The position numbers and the translations under genes were made by a program. Below, piece by piece: positions 1-8,886 of a DNA stretch of 64,000 nt (the first letter of the stretch is position 1; every line of letters starts with the position of its first letter). The stretch is from Meconema thalassinum (lineage: Eukaryota; Arthropoda; Insecta; Orthoptera; Tettigoniidae), in contig OX336388.2 in NCBI GenBank assembly GCA_946902985.2, forward strand, positions 125,837,894 to 125,901,893. Reading direction: 5' to 3'. Under the pieces are notes generated by a model. The model was not told where the DNA came from. It was given only the letters and a program-made list of their open reading frames with translations, and searched no databases.

Positions 1-239
1 AGTGCATCAACCAGCTGGACGCTGTCATCGGTAATGCAGGGGGGTGCCCAAGACCGGGCATCATCGGCTAACGACACCCGTCCTTCGCTGAAGCGCTTGT
101 GCCACGCCTTGACCCTTGCAAGGGACATGCAGTGTTCGCCGTACACTTGTGACATTCGGCGATGAATGTCCGTTCCCCCTACTCCTTCCGCTGTCAGAAA
201 CCGAACAACACCTCTTTGCTCTTCGGTTGACACCTCCAT
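1..239 (-). pseudogene. mariner-type transposase, N-terminal part, cut by window edge
   Basis: The minus strand is open from an ATG at 239 to base 1 (79 codons). It reads as the paired helix-turn-helix region of a mariner (DD34D/SETMAR-like) transposase: near residue 8 comes EQRGVVRFL, then YGEHCMSLARVKAWHKRF, and an acidic-basic segment ending ITDDSVQLVDA. This domain binds the terminal inverted repeats. The catalytic part would lie to the left of the window. A tryptophan sits in the 'RSWAPP' linker where relatives usually have glycine, so some decay is likely. The 5' flank (240..458) ends in GAACGCACCT, typical of the inverted end of such elements. Confidence 0.8.
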
Positions 240-458
240 GTCACTGTTTGCAATGCGACTGGCAGCGTTGGACGATTGATGCATGCTGCTGCTCGCTTTG
301 TATCGTCACGTGACGTGCACGCGTGCCCTCTAGCGACGGGCTGTGACCTTCCACGCTCTGGTCGGAACCACACCTCGTTACACACGCCACGATTAGCCGA
401 TGTCGTCACCGGTTTGAGCATTACAGCCTCCGGCTCGTTACTTTATGAACGCACCTTA
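240..458 (-). mobile_element. 5' untranslated part and outer end of the mariner element
   Basis: This is non-coding sequence between the transposase ATG (239) and a mariner-like terminus. Read on the minus strand, the end is GGTGCGTTCATAAAGTAACG, which resembles mariner inverted-repeat termini. The expected TA target site is not clean at this edge, so the exact border is uncertain. The opposite terminus lies outside the window. Confidence 0.5.
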
Positions 459-464
459 CAGATC

Positions 465-1060
465 TGGAAGTAGTAGAGCACTTCAAATATTTAGGAAGTG
501 AATTGATGGAAAATGCAAGATTGGATATGGAGATCAACAAGAGAATACCATGTGGGAGTGTTTTCTATCATCAGGTGTGGAGTTTAATGTGGGATAAAGA
601 CAAACCACTGAAGGCTCAAGAAGTGATGTACAAGACCTATTACTTACCAATAATGATGTATGGAGCAGAAACCTGGCCGGTGACAAGGAGAGATGAAAGT
701 AGAATACCGGCAAACAAAATAAAATTTCTGAGGAGTATGGTACAGAAGACTAGGAGAGATATAGTGAGAAATGAAGTTAATGTACAGAAGCTGAATGAAA
801 GCTGGAACAAAACAGATTGAGATGGTATGGACATGTGGAAAGGATGAATGCCGAAAGAAGTGATGGAGAGACGGATAACTGAAAAGAGAGGATGAGGAAG
901 ACCTAAGAACGGTGGATGAATTTGGTGAAGGACAGTGTGAGAGAACGGAACCAGGAGTGGAGTTCAGTGGTTGAGGAAGTATGGTGGACAGACAGAGTAG
1001 AGTGGAGGGTGGAGGGGTGTCATATTTGCTGAGACCAGGAAAACGGAATTTGACGATGAT
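465..1060 (+). pseudogene. non-LTR retrotransposon reverse transcriptase, C-terminal remnant
   Basis: Fragments in shifting frames give VVEHFKYLGSEL, EVMYKTYYLPIMMYGAETW, KFLRSMVQKTRRD, then RWYGHVERM and a basic GKRGRGRPR-like tail with frameshifts. These are the thumb and C-terminal segments that follow the FADD catalytic box in a common insect LINE lineage. The best open piece is 503..820. It is homologous to the better preserved copy at 1863..2642. Several frame breaks and lost codons make it non-functional. The 3' end fades out near 1060 in a GATGATGAGAA stretch. Confidence 0.8.
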
Positions 1061-1148
1061 GAGAATATAGAAGGCAGTGACAGTAAAGAGTATAGAAATC
1101 TTAAGATCTCACATGCCATTTATTACATTATAGGCTATCAAGAGCAGT

Positions 1149-1216
1149 ATGTTACACAAATATCCACTTTACAATACAAAAAAGTTTGTATTGTAAAGTG
1201 TATATTTGTGTAACAT
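1149..1216. repeat. near-perfect 32-bp inverted repeat (hairpin)
   Basis: The left arm starts ATGTTACACAAATAT and the right arm ends ATATTTGTGTAACAT. The arms continue inward through ACTTTACAATACAAA and TTTGTATTGTAAAGT with a loop of about 5 bases. Only one or two bases mismatch. It lies 80 bases past the RAD1 exon 4 donor, inside intron 4. It could be a tiny MITE or an intronic hairpin RNA; the sequence alone does not decide. Confidence 0.75.
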
Positions 1217-1298
1217 ATCATAATCAATACGGGAAAACTTGGAATAATGACTAAAATCATAGATATTTATATCAAGAGCAACTTAAATTATGTCTAAC

Positions 1299-1533
1299 CT
1301 TGGTTTCTCCAGCAATACCAGCTGTTGTGAGGCGGAAATATGGAGGATCAGGAGATAAAAGTAACTCGACCAGCTCCGTAGTTGGGTCTAATTCATTAAA
1401 TATCTCTTTCAGGCACTCAGAACGGAGAATCACCTTATTCAACACATTGGCAGAAGCACTGGTGAAATCTAGCATTTCTTCTGGTTCCATAGTCTTTATA
1501 CTGCAATCTGTAATTACACCACCATCTTCAAGG
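1299..1533 (-). CDS. RAD1: RAD1 checkpoint clamp subunit, coding exon 4
   Basis: The exon completes split codon 116 and encodes residues 117-194. The acceptor is CCTCATTAG before 1533 and the donor is AAG|GTTAGA after 1299. The peptide begins LEDGGVIT, continues EPEEMLDF, NVLNKVILRSECLKEIF and ends SPDPPYFRLTTAGIAGETK. It matches the RAD1 linker between the two PCNA-like domains and the start of the second domain, including the diagnostic SPD.PYFRL block. The exon leaves in phase 0. The next exons, about 90 residues to the C-terminus, are not found in 1..1298 and must lie left of the window. Confidence 0.95.
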
Positions 1534-1862
1534 CTAATGAGGAGAGAATGAATAATATTAGAATAATTTTTTTCTTGTAGTTAAACAACCTATAGTCGTA
1601 ACGGAGAAAGTCATTCGAATAATATTCTAGCTTTCAGTGGTCAACACAAAAATCATTCCAATTACTGGAATATGTGAAATATTAACTATAGAAGAAGAAG
1701 AAAACAACAAAGGGATGACTTGTCAGTGGAGAATCATCAGATCCAAATATTCAAGACAAAGAGCTCTATAAAATATTACTAAACCTACAGTGACACCCAC
1801 AGTCTCTGCCCTCCAAAACCAAAAAAATCTGTCAGAAAACTTAGTAAATGTTGTAATTATTA

Positions 1863-2642
1863 TTGATAAATATTAAGGAGGTACAAGAACAGTTAGACGT
1901 AATAAATGAAAAGATTGAGCAATGGGGATTGAAGATAAATGTGGAGAAGAGTAAAACAGTGGTGATGAGTAGAGATAAGAAAGAAGGAAAAGGAGTATTC
2001 AAAGTAGGAGATAAGGAATTGGAAGTGGTGAAACACTTCAAATACTTGGTGGGAAGCGAACTGACTAAAGATGGAAGACAAGATTTGGAAATTAGCAGAA
2101 GAATACAACACGGGAGTGCTTTCTACCAACAGGTACTGGGACTAGTACGGAACAAGGATATACCAATTAAGGCTAAAGAAGTTATGTACAAAGCATATTA
2201 TGTTCCTATAATGACAAATGCAGCAGAAACTTGGACAATGACTAAGAGGGATGAGAGCAGAGTACAAGCAGCTGAGATGAGATTCCTGAGAAGTATGGTC
2301 CAGAAAACGAGGAGAGACAGAACGAGAAATGGAGATATACGGAAAGAACTGGGAGTACAGAAACTAAATGACAAACTGGAGCAAAACAGATTGAGATGGT
2401 TTGGACATGTCACATGGATGTATGAAGTGAGGCTACCAAGACGAGCACTGGAACGACGGATGACAGGGAAGAGAGGACGAGGAAGACCAAGAATGCGTTG
2501 GATGGACTCGGTGGAGAATAGTATTAGAAAACGGAACCTGGATTGGAACACTGTGTCGGAAGAGGAATGGTGGTACGACAGAACAAAGTGGAGAGGAACC
2601 ATATTTGCCCCCACCCAGTGTCAACTGGGAAAGGGGAAATGA
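1863..2642 (+). pseudogene. non-LTR retrotransposon reverse transcriptase C-terminal fragment, 259 codons open
   Basis: A long open frame encodes the part of a LINE polyprotein after the catalytic centre. It starts in the segment following FADD (LKINVEKSKTVVMSR), then has HFKYLVGSELTKDGRQDLEI, PIMTNAAETWTMTKRDE, FLRSMVQKTRRD, LRWFGHVTWM and a basic GKRGRGRPRMRWMDSVE tail. The polymerase palm and endonuclease are missing, so it is a 5'-truncated insertion. The stop is at 2640..2642. A GATGATGATGATTAAG tail follows, the usual short-repeat 3' end of this group. It lies antisense within RAD1 intron 3. Confidence 0.85.
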
Positions 2643-2771
2643 AGATGATGATGATTAAGGCATCAAGCACCGAAAAAAGAACTATTCATTTTAATGTCGC
2701 AAAAGTTAACAAAAACAGTCTTACTCCCCCAAACTAATCTATGAAGATGTAGCGACTATCACTCATCATCA

Positions 2772-3100
2772 TCTCTACATAATATAAAACAAAGTCCCCG
2801 ATTCTTGGATGTAGCGGGTAATCTCAAGAACCACTGGATGGATTTTGATACGGTTTTCACCATTCTGTAAAGGATTTCTCGAGGAAGGTTTCTATAGAAA
2901 ACATTCATTAATGACTAAAGCAGTAACGATTTCAGTGAATCGAGTCGAAGAAAAACCTGCCGTCTGTGCGCCTTTTAAGCTTACAGTGGGTAAAACACTA
3001 AAAATATCTATATTCCGGTACTATAAATGTAAGAATTCTCAGCAGTTCTACAAAAAAGTCCACTATAGCATATCTCTTTCTTTAAAACATTGTCCACTAT
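2772..3100 (+). repeat. dispersed repeat, second copy at 56640..56890 (minus)
   Basis: It starts TCTACATAATATAAAAC, like a Helitron 5' end, followed by 'GTAGCGGGTAATCTCAAG'. The inner part (2890..3030) is clearly shared in reverse complement with 56640..56890: both translate in one frame to AVTISVNRVEEK...CAPFKL...KISI-like text. I see no coding reason for this, so it is probably non-autonomous mobile DNA. No 3' terminus was found. Confidence 0.55.
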
Positions 3101-3924
3101 AAGTGTTTTTTGTTTTCATTTCTTCCAACAATATCCATTCAGTAGAAATTTAAATTACTAGCTTCGGAGCCTATGAACCCAGCCTTATTTGAATTCGAAT
3201 ATTTCCAAAGGAAATATGTTAGTTTCCATTTTGAGCAGATGTATTATGAAATAATATTATAAATGGTCCAGCTAGCTCAAATATAAATTCCCAGTGTACC
3301 ATTGCACAGTGGGTCAAAAATCGAAATCTAGGGGGACAAAATTATTTTTGCATTTTAATCATGAATTTAGAGTGAAAGCAACGTATATAATTTGTTTACT
3401 TCATAATAAGCATCAGTTGAGACCTTTTTAAGCTACGTCTACACGTGAAATTGTCTATGACTAGGAGTTGGATAGAGCATTCAGTTATCTCAACAGAACA
3501 ATTTTCTACCCCCAATTTACTTTTAACAAAGTCACAAAGGTCCACTTTTGACATAATCGTCGAACCCAGTGCTTCAAACAGTTGTAAACGTGTGAGAACT
3601 GGTTGCGCGGCATCTTCTAAAACGTAAAATAACTAAGTAAGTTGCAAAAAAATCTTATAACAGGCGTAAACTAAAAGACTTTATCTACATTTTAACATTA
3701 AGTAGAAAGTGACGCAGAGTGACGCGACATACTAAAAACCTAAGTGAAAATATAATTTTAAAAATAATAGTTAAATATGATATAATGGGAATATAACTAA
3801 AATTACGTAACAATTACGCCCATTAATAACTGAAACTCGTTACAAGGATCATACCTTCAGCTGCATGTTCAATCTTAAAGCATCACACTAACGAAAAAAG
3901 GAAGGAAGGAAGATTGTAGTTTTA

Positions 3925-4096
3925 CGTGACCGTGAATCTTATGATTATGAGCCACGGGACCTCCTTTTTACGTGGAATCCGAACCACAGGACATGGCATT
4001 TCACATCGAAAATCTCACATGCATTGACCGGGAATCGAACCTGGACCGCCTTGGTGAGAGGCATACAGCTAAACCGCTGAGCCACCACGCCCCCAC
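3925..4096 (-). mobile_element. tRNA-derived SINE (family S3)
   Basis: On the minus strand the head reads GGCGTGGTGGCTCAGCGG (A box TGGCTCAGCGG), then GTTCGATTCCCGGTC (B box GGTTCGATTCC). A body rich in ATGTGAGATTTTCGATG follows. The spacing of the boxes fits an internal RNA polymerase III promoter. It lacks a tRNA cloverleaf beyond the D and T arms, so it is a SINE rather than a tRNA gene. It lies in RAD1 intron 3. Confidence 0.75.
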
Positions 4097-4431
4097 CACA
4101 CACACTAACGGCAAAGACAACCAAACCACAGCCACTTACATTCACCATCCAATTCAGACTGCTCGAACAGTGGTGACAGATTTACACTAAGATGCGTTTA
4201 TATCCCAGAATAGTGAGCGGCAATTATATGAGAATGCTGTAGAAGTAATATATTTTCATTTTTTAATTATGAAAATAAATAATTTTGTCCTCTTAGATTT
4301 CGATTTTGACCCACTGTGCATTGGGCTCGTCAGTTGGTATGGTACACCTCACCAAGACGCGTGGCTAGCACATACTGAGAAGGCCATTACAAGACACAAA
4401 ATACATGTAGTATTGACGTCACGACATTGGC

Positions 4432-4530
4432 ATTGCTACTTGGTTAGACGACTGTCTGGAAGAAAATTGCTGATTGCACTACCAGCAAGGGGGTCTGGGG
4501 CGTAAGCCCCAGATTAGGTTTGTTTTGTGT
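4432..4530 (+). repeat. dispersed direct repeat, partner at 26098..26225
   Basis: It begins GCTACTTGGTTAGACGAC, has an AGCAAGGGG core and ends in AAGCCCCAGATTAGGTTT. The partner copy keeps the same blocks with a small internal duplication. No open frame or inverted termini were seen. The element type is unknown. Confidence 0.5.
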
Positions 4531-4973
4531 ATTCACCACTGTAATGAAACTTGGTGCACTTTCACATTTACGATATCAGATAAGAAATAGTACCGAATGC
4601 GTGGGGTTGGCAATACTGTACATGTTGCTAAAAATGGCAGAGTCAGCTGGAATTCCATCTATATAAGTCGTGATCGAATTTGGGACGGCGGGTGGCTTAT
4701 AGACAGCGGAGGAGTAAACATCTATTACTACATCATCTCCAGGTTTTTCCCGACCATTACTACAGGTATTTTGGCTAATTTCAGTAGTTTAAGAATTTTT
4801 TCCCATTGAGTAGCTGTTGTCAAGTTCTATCTATATTTCTTCGAATAATGTAAAAATTATCAAATTATTTGGCTTTAAATGCATCATATATATTATTTCA
4901 GTAGTATAGATCCCTCCTGCGGCGCTCACAAGCGACTGATTGTGACAAATGAGCATTCAAAAGAAAGAGAATA

Positions 4974-6010
4974 TACATTAGCAGTGATGAATTGCACTCT
5001 AATTTCATAAATATCTATAATTTCTTAGAAAAATGACTTTTAAAAAAATGTACGAAGTGTGCGTTTTGCAGATACTGTTACTGTAGGAAAATACGCTCCA
5101 TAATTGCTGTCCACTTCACATTTTGGCCACTGTGACACCTATTTCATGTCATTTTAACATTCTGAGGTCTTTCCTTAATCATATTGCATGGATTTCAAAA
5201 ACAGTAAATCAAAGGAATGAGTAGCCTACTCAAATCGTATAATTTCATAAATATCGAATAACCGGTGAGTATTCGTATTCTTTCCACCAACGATCCTTCA
5301 TATGAAGTCAACAAAGTCATTTCATGACCATCAGTTTTTTACATATTTTTAACTTTTTCTATGGGTCGAATTCCCTAGATTTTCGGGCACGGAATTCTGC
5401 TATTTTACTTTATCAAAACTAGAAGATTTTTACAAGAGTCATACAAATTATATTTTAAGTTCACATTTTAACATATACTGTTTTTTAATGTGTTTTTCCA
5501 TTTGTTTGTGATATTCGCAAGTTTTTCTTAGGATAAGTTTTACTTAATTTATTTGTACCACACTGCCCTCATGGTTTTTATGTTTTATTTCATCCTGTTA
5601 TCTCATGTTAGTTTTAACCTTTTCAATTTTATTCTGATAATTGTACTGACAATATGTTTATATGTATGGCTGATGAAGGGGCCAAGGGAGGCCTCGAAAC
5701 ATGTACCATCCAAATGGGTTTAATATAGCCCCTTAACTGAAAGTGTTGTATTGATCAGGCGGAATTCTGTTCCCTTTATATTTAACCGGTGAGTGTTACA
5801 GCTCAGCTGTCAATCAATGGACTCAGAACACAAATTACATTAGCAGTGACGAATTGCATTCTAATTTCATAAATATTATTTTTTGTAAGAAGTGTGCAAT
5901 TTGCAAATACTGTTGCTGTAGGAAAATACGCAACATCATTGCTGTTCGGTTCGCATTTGGGCCGTAGGGAAGCCTGTTTCATGTCCAAACTATTAGACGT
6001 TAATTCACTT
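4974..6010. repeat. region bounded by ~170-bp direct repeats (4974..5160 and 5838..6000)
   Basis: Both repeats contain ATTAGCAGTGA, TTCTAATTTCATAAATAT, GAAGTGTGC and TGTAGGAAAATACGC in the same order. A second shared piece, TGTCAATCAATGGACTCAG, occurs at 5809 and 6020. Between them lies AT-rich DNA with the hammerhead-core-like motif at 5670..5706 and the motif ATTGATCAGGCGGAA. The layout could be a decayed element with pseudo-LTRs or a local duplication. No coding potential remains. Confidence 0.5.
5670..5706 (+). other. hammerhead-core-like motif (CTGATGA ... GAAACATGTA)
   Basis: CTGATGA is followed by a six-pair stem (GGGGCC with GGCCTC, one G-T pair) and then GAAAC. These are the conserved core strands of a hammerhead ribozyme around stem II. 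An extra A precedes the stem and no complementary stem I could be found upstream, so it is probably not active. The same motif recurs at 41899 and twice in the foldback at 34832..35780. Confidence 0.4.
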
Positions 6011-6446
6011 ACAGGTTCGCTGTCAATCAATGGACTCAGCACACAAATGACATTTGGTTGCAATAAAACCACAACAACCTTTCTCCTTAAGTCTCTCATT
6101 ATACACATATTGGGGAAAGTGTGGTTTATGGACATGCGAGATTTCTCGCACGGGCCTTTAGTTGTTTACTTATTTGAAGAGTATCCTCAATATCATAATG
6201 TGTTTATATGTTTGTGTTGACACGCCCACCTACAACTATGCTGGCTGATGAATGCTGCATTTCTGCGAGAAGGAAGTTGCAATCATCAATATTTCTGGGA
6301 TATTCAATATTACGGTAAGTTATATGAAAATATTTTAAATTTCACTTCCACAAGTCGGGAGCAACATAGTGAAAAAATAAAAAAAAGTGCAAAATTGTGT
6401 TGCCTGTATAAGTTTACAGTTCCCAAGTCTCTGTTTAAATAAATCT

Positions 6447-6795
6447 CCACCTTGCCGTGTAGCGGCTAGCATGCTTGACTGTTACTCTGGAGGTCCGGGT
6501 TCAATTCCCAGCTCTGCCAAGAAATTTAATTCTGGTCTGATGGCTGGCAAGGCGGTACATTCAGCCTCGTGAGTCAAAACTGAGAAGAGGTGGGCTTGAT
6601 TCTCACCTCAGGCATCCTGGAAGTGGTTTTCTGTGGCTTCCCACTTCTACTCTAGTCAAATGCCAGGATGGTTCCTAACTTAAGGCTATGGCCACCTCCT
6701 TCCCAATCCTCAACCTGATTTACAAATACACACACTAATACAGTCATCACAATAACACAGGTTATAAGACAACAATTCCACACATACCCAAGTAC
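6447..6795 (+). mobile_element. tRNA-derived SINE (family S4)
   Basis: The head GCCGTGTAGCGGCTAGCATG carries an A-box-like block and GGTTCAATTCC is a clear B box 35 bases later. The body contains CCTGGAAGTGGTTTTCTGTG and GGCTATGGCCACCTCCTTCC. From 6725 the text ACACACACTAATACAGTCATC matches the tail of SINE family S1 (46390, 62130), so the element is chimeric or the two families share a 3' end. It lies in RAD1 intron 3, just left of the retrozyme-like insertion. Confidence 0.7.
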
Positions 6796-6810
6796 AAATG
6801 AAACAATAAC

Positions 6811-7160
6811 TATGAAGGCTTCCAAAAAGATGGTATATTGGCTTTCACGGCTGGTGAATTAAAACTCAGCAATTCTTCTAGGTTTGTGCCGTGTGTTGTG
6901 TGGGGTTTTAATTCACTGGCCGTGAAAGCCAATATACCATCTTTTTGGAAGCCTTCATAGGGAGGTTGAGGCTGCTTGAGCTTTTGGTTCTCGCAGTCAA
7001 GTAGTGAAGTTGCACTCTATATAAAGGGAGGTAGCACACAGTTTGTTACTCCTGTGGGGGTTCGGGCGGGGACACCAAGAGCCCGCCGATGAGCCAGCTT
7101 GGTGTCCTAGGCGAAACCCCACACAAGACACGGCACAAACCTAGAAGAATTGCTGAGTTT
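6811..7160 (+). mobile_element. retrozyme-like insertion, copy 1, with 12-bp TSD
   Basis: The insertion is flanked by TGAAACAATAAC at 6799..6810 and 7161..7172. The first ~95 bases are an inverted piece (TATGAAGGCTTCC ... TGTGGGG in antisense), then a sense copy runs to the 3' end GAATTGCTGAGTTT. The sense part joins the unit end (GAAAGCCAATATACC) to the unit start (ATCTTTTTGGAAGCC), which implies a tandem or circular template. 5' inversion plus TSD is the hallmark of LINE-type target-primed insertion. A TATATAAAG box lies at about 7019..7027. It contains the hammerhead-like fold at 7053..7123 and no protein-coding frame. Confidence 0.75.
7053..7123 (+). ncRNA. hammerhead-ribozyme-like fold, type I order (copy 1)
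   Basis: In order: TGTGGGGG (stem III 5' strand), GTT cleavage-type triplet, CGGGC, loop, GCCCG (perfect stem I), CCGATGA, GCC...GGC (stem II), GAAA, then CCCCACA (stem III 3' strand, one bulge). The two loops contain GGACACCAAG and CTTGGTGTCC, which are perfectly complementary. Position 4 of the core is C instead of the canonical U in this and all other copies, so activity may be weak or absent. A covariance model search is needed. Confidence 0.5.
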
Positions 7161-7199
7161 TGAAACAATAACGGTCTGTTTAAATACTTCAGATTCTCA

Positions 7200-8125
7200 A
7201 ATATTATAGCCTATATTATTATGAGAGAGCAGCTGGTATTCAGAAAGCTGTAAGGCAAGGCTGCAACTTATCACCCATACTTCTCAATCTATACAGTACA
7301 TTGAATAAGCAATGAAGGGAATTGGAAAAAAATTCAAAGTAGGAGTAAAGATTCAAGGGGAAATAATTTCAACTCTGAGATTTGCTGATGACATTGTTAT
7401 CTTAGCCTATACACCAGATGATTTGAATGAGGTTTTAAATGGTATGGATTCTGTCTTGAGGAAAGAATTCTTGATGAAAATTAATAAATGTAAAACAAAA
7501 ATATTGGAATGCAGCCGAAAGAAAACCGAAACCCCTATGGACGTCAAATTTGCAGGTGAAAAGCTAAAGGAAGTAGGAGACTTCTGTTATAGGCCTACTT
7601 AGGAAGCAAAATAACCAGAGATGGACGAAGCAGATGATATAAAAAGTAGATTGGCACAGGCAAGCATTTCTACAGAAAAGAAATCAGTTGACATCGAATT
7701 ATTAGGAAGTCATTTGTGAAAGCCTTTGTCTGGAGCGTGGCACTTTATGGAAGTGAAACTCGGACTGTTGACGCAGCAGAAAAGAGGAGAATTGAAGCAT
7801 TTGAAATGTGGTGTTACAGGAGAATGATAAAGATAAGATGTGTAGATAGGGTTACAAATGAAGAGGTATTAAGATGATTGGGAGAGGAGAGATGTTTCTG
7901 GTGACTGCTAATGAAGAGAAGAGATAGGTTGGTAGGACACATACTAAGACACCGAGGAATAGCAAGCTTAGTTATGGAAGGAAGGGTCGAGGACAAGAAC
8001 GGTAGGAGTAGACCAATGTTAGAATATGTTAAACAGATGCGTACTTCGGATGTAGAGATAAAACGATTAACACAGGACAGGGAGACATGGAAAGCTGCAT
8101 CAAACCAGTCAAAAGACTGAAGACT
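7200..8125 (+). pseudogene. non-LTR retrotransposon reverse transcriptase, decayed
   Basis: The sequence contains the palm blocks KAVRQGCNLSPILLNLY and STLRFADDIVILAY (catalytic FADD near 7384), then the thumb VWSVALYGSETRTVDAAEKRR, MWCYRRMIKI, RDRLVGHILRH and a basic tail to the stop at 8118..8120. There are at least two in-frame stops (before MKGIGKK and in the GEERCFW region) and frameshifts around 7600. The element inserted in sense to the window and antisense to RAD1, and ends 55 bases before RAD1 exon 3. Confidence 0.85.
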
Positions 8126-8174
8126 CAAACAACTACATTAGTAGTGAAATATTAACATATTTGGAAATGCATAC

Positions 8175-8311
8175 ATAAGTCGAAGAGGTGAACCATATCC
8201 TTGATAGCACATCTTCAGAGCTGTCGAGTTACTGCCAAATATGTTCAGACATTCTATCAAAACGTTGAGGTTTATCTTGAACACCACTTGTTCAACAAGC
8301 AGTGTATAAGG
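8175..8311 (-). CDS. RAD1: RAD1 checkpoint clamp subunit, coding exon 3
   Basis: The exon encodes residues 71-115 and the first two bases of codon 116. The acceptor is TTGTTTCAG and the donor GTATGC follows CTTAT. The peptide FKINLNVLIECLNIFG then TALKMCYQGYGSPLRL matches the RAD1 family, with CYQGYG at residues 105-110. This is the second half of the N-terminal PCNA-like domain. Intron 3 downstream is 6.6 kb and phase 2. The splice joins cleanly to exon 4 to give an isoleucine codon. Confidence 0.95.
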
Positions 8312-8413
8312 CTGAAACAAATAAAATTTAAAATAATTGTATAGCTAACACCACAAGGAAATTTAAAAAGACAGTAATTAAAGTTGTCTTATGGGCCAAA
8401 TAGTAATACATAC

Positions 8414-8512
8414 TTCAAATAACTCCTCTTGCATAAATGCACTTGCTTGGATCGATTTTGAGTCTTCAACAGTAACTTTTAACCCCTTTTCGGATGCAAA
8501 GAAAATACCAAA
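8414..8512 (-). CDS. RAD1: RAD1 checkpoint clamp subunit, coding exon 2
   Basis: The 33 codons (residues 38-70) read FGIFFASEKGLKVTVEDSK and end AFMQEELFE, matching the strand-turn-strand start of the RAD1 clamp domain. The acceptor is TTCTTTTCCAG and the donor is GTATGT. Both ends are in phase 0. Introns on both sides are short (263 and 102 bases), so exons 1-3 are clustered and only intron 3 has expanded. Confidence 0.95.
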
Positions 8513-8775
8513 CTGGAAAAGAAATTACAGTTTTCTTTAGTAGGCCTGTGTTTCATAAACTGGTTACTTTGAGCTAGAAGACAAAGTCTAGACCTCCTTT
8601 AGTTGGCTACTTGATAATTGCATTATGTTGTCAAATCAGCAATTCTTAAATAAAATTTTAATATTTGGTATCATCATACGGGGATGCAATTATTACCAGC
8701 ATCTAGAAGTGCACCTTTAAAAAACTGCCATAATAGTGAATTTCCTTGTAAAAAGATAAATCATTCAAGCCTAAC

Positions 8776-8886
8776 CTCTTTAAAGTTGATCGATTTGAGA
8801 AGCAACGATAGGCCCTTGACGTTGTCTAAATGAGCAACAAGTTCGTAATTTTCATCTGGTGTATCGTGTTGACTTAATAAAGCCAT
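8776..8886 (-). CDS. RAD1: RAD1 checkpoint clamp subunit, coding exon 1 (start of gene)
   Basis: RAD1 is the middle subunit of the RAD9-RAD1-HUS1 ring. The ring is loaded at damaged DNA in the nucleus by RAD17-RFC and activates ATR through TopBP1. This exon starts at ATG 8886 and gives 37 residues with ENYELVAHLDNVKGLSLLL, aligned with the family N-terminus. The donor is GAG|GTTAGG. Upstream in-frame codons carry no further family similarity, so this ATG is chosen. The four exons in the window give 194 of roughly 280 expected residues with no stops or frameshifts, so the gene looks functional. The region upstream (8887..9300) shows no clear TATA box. Confidence 0.95.
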
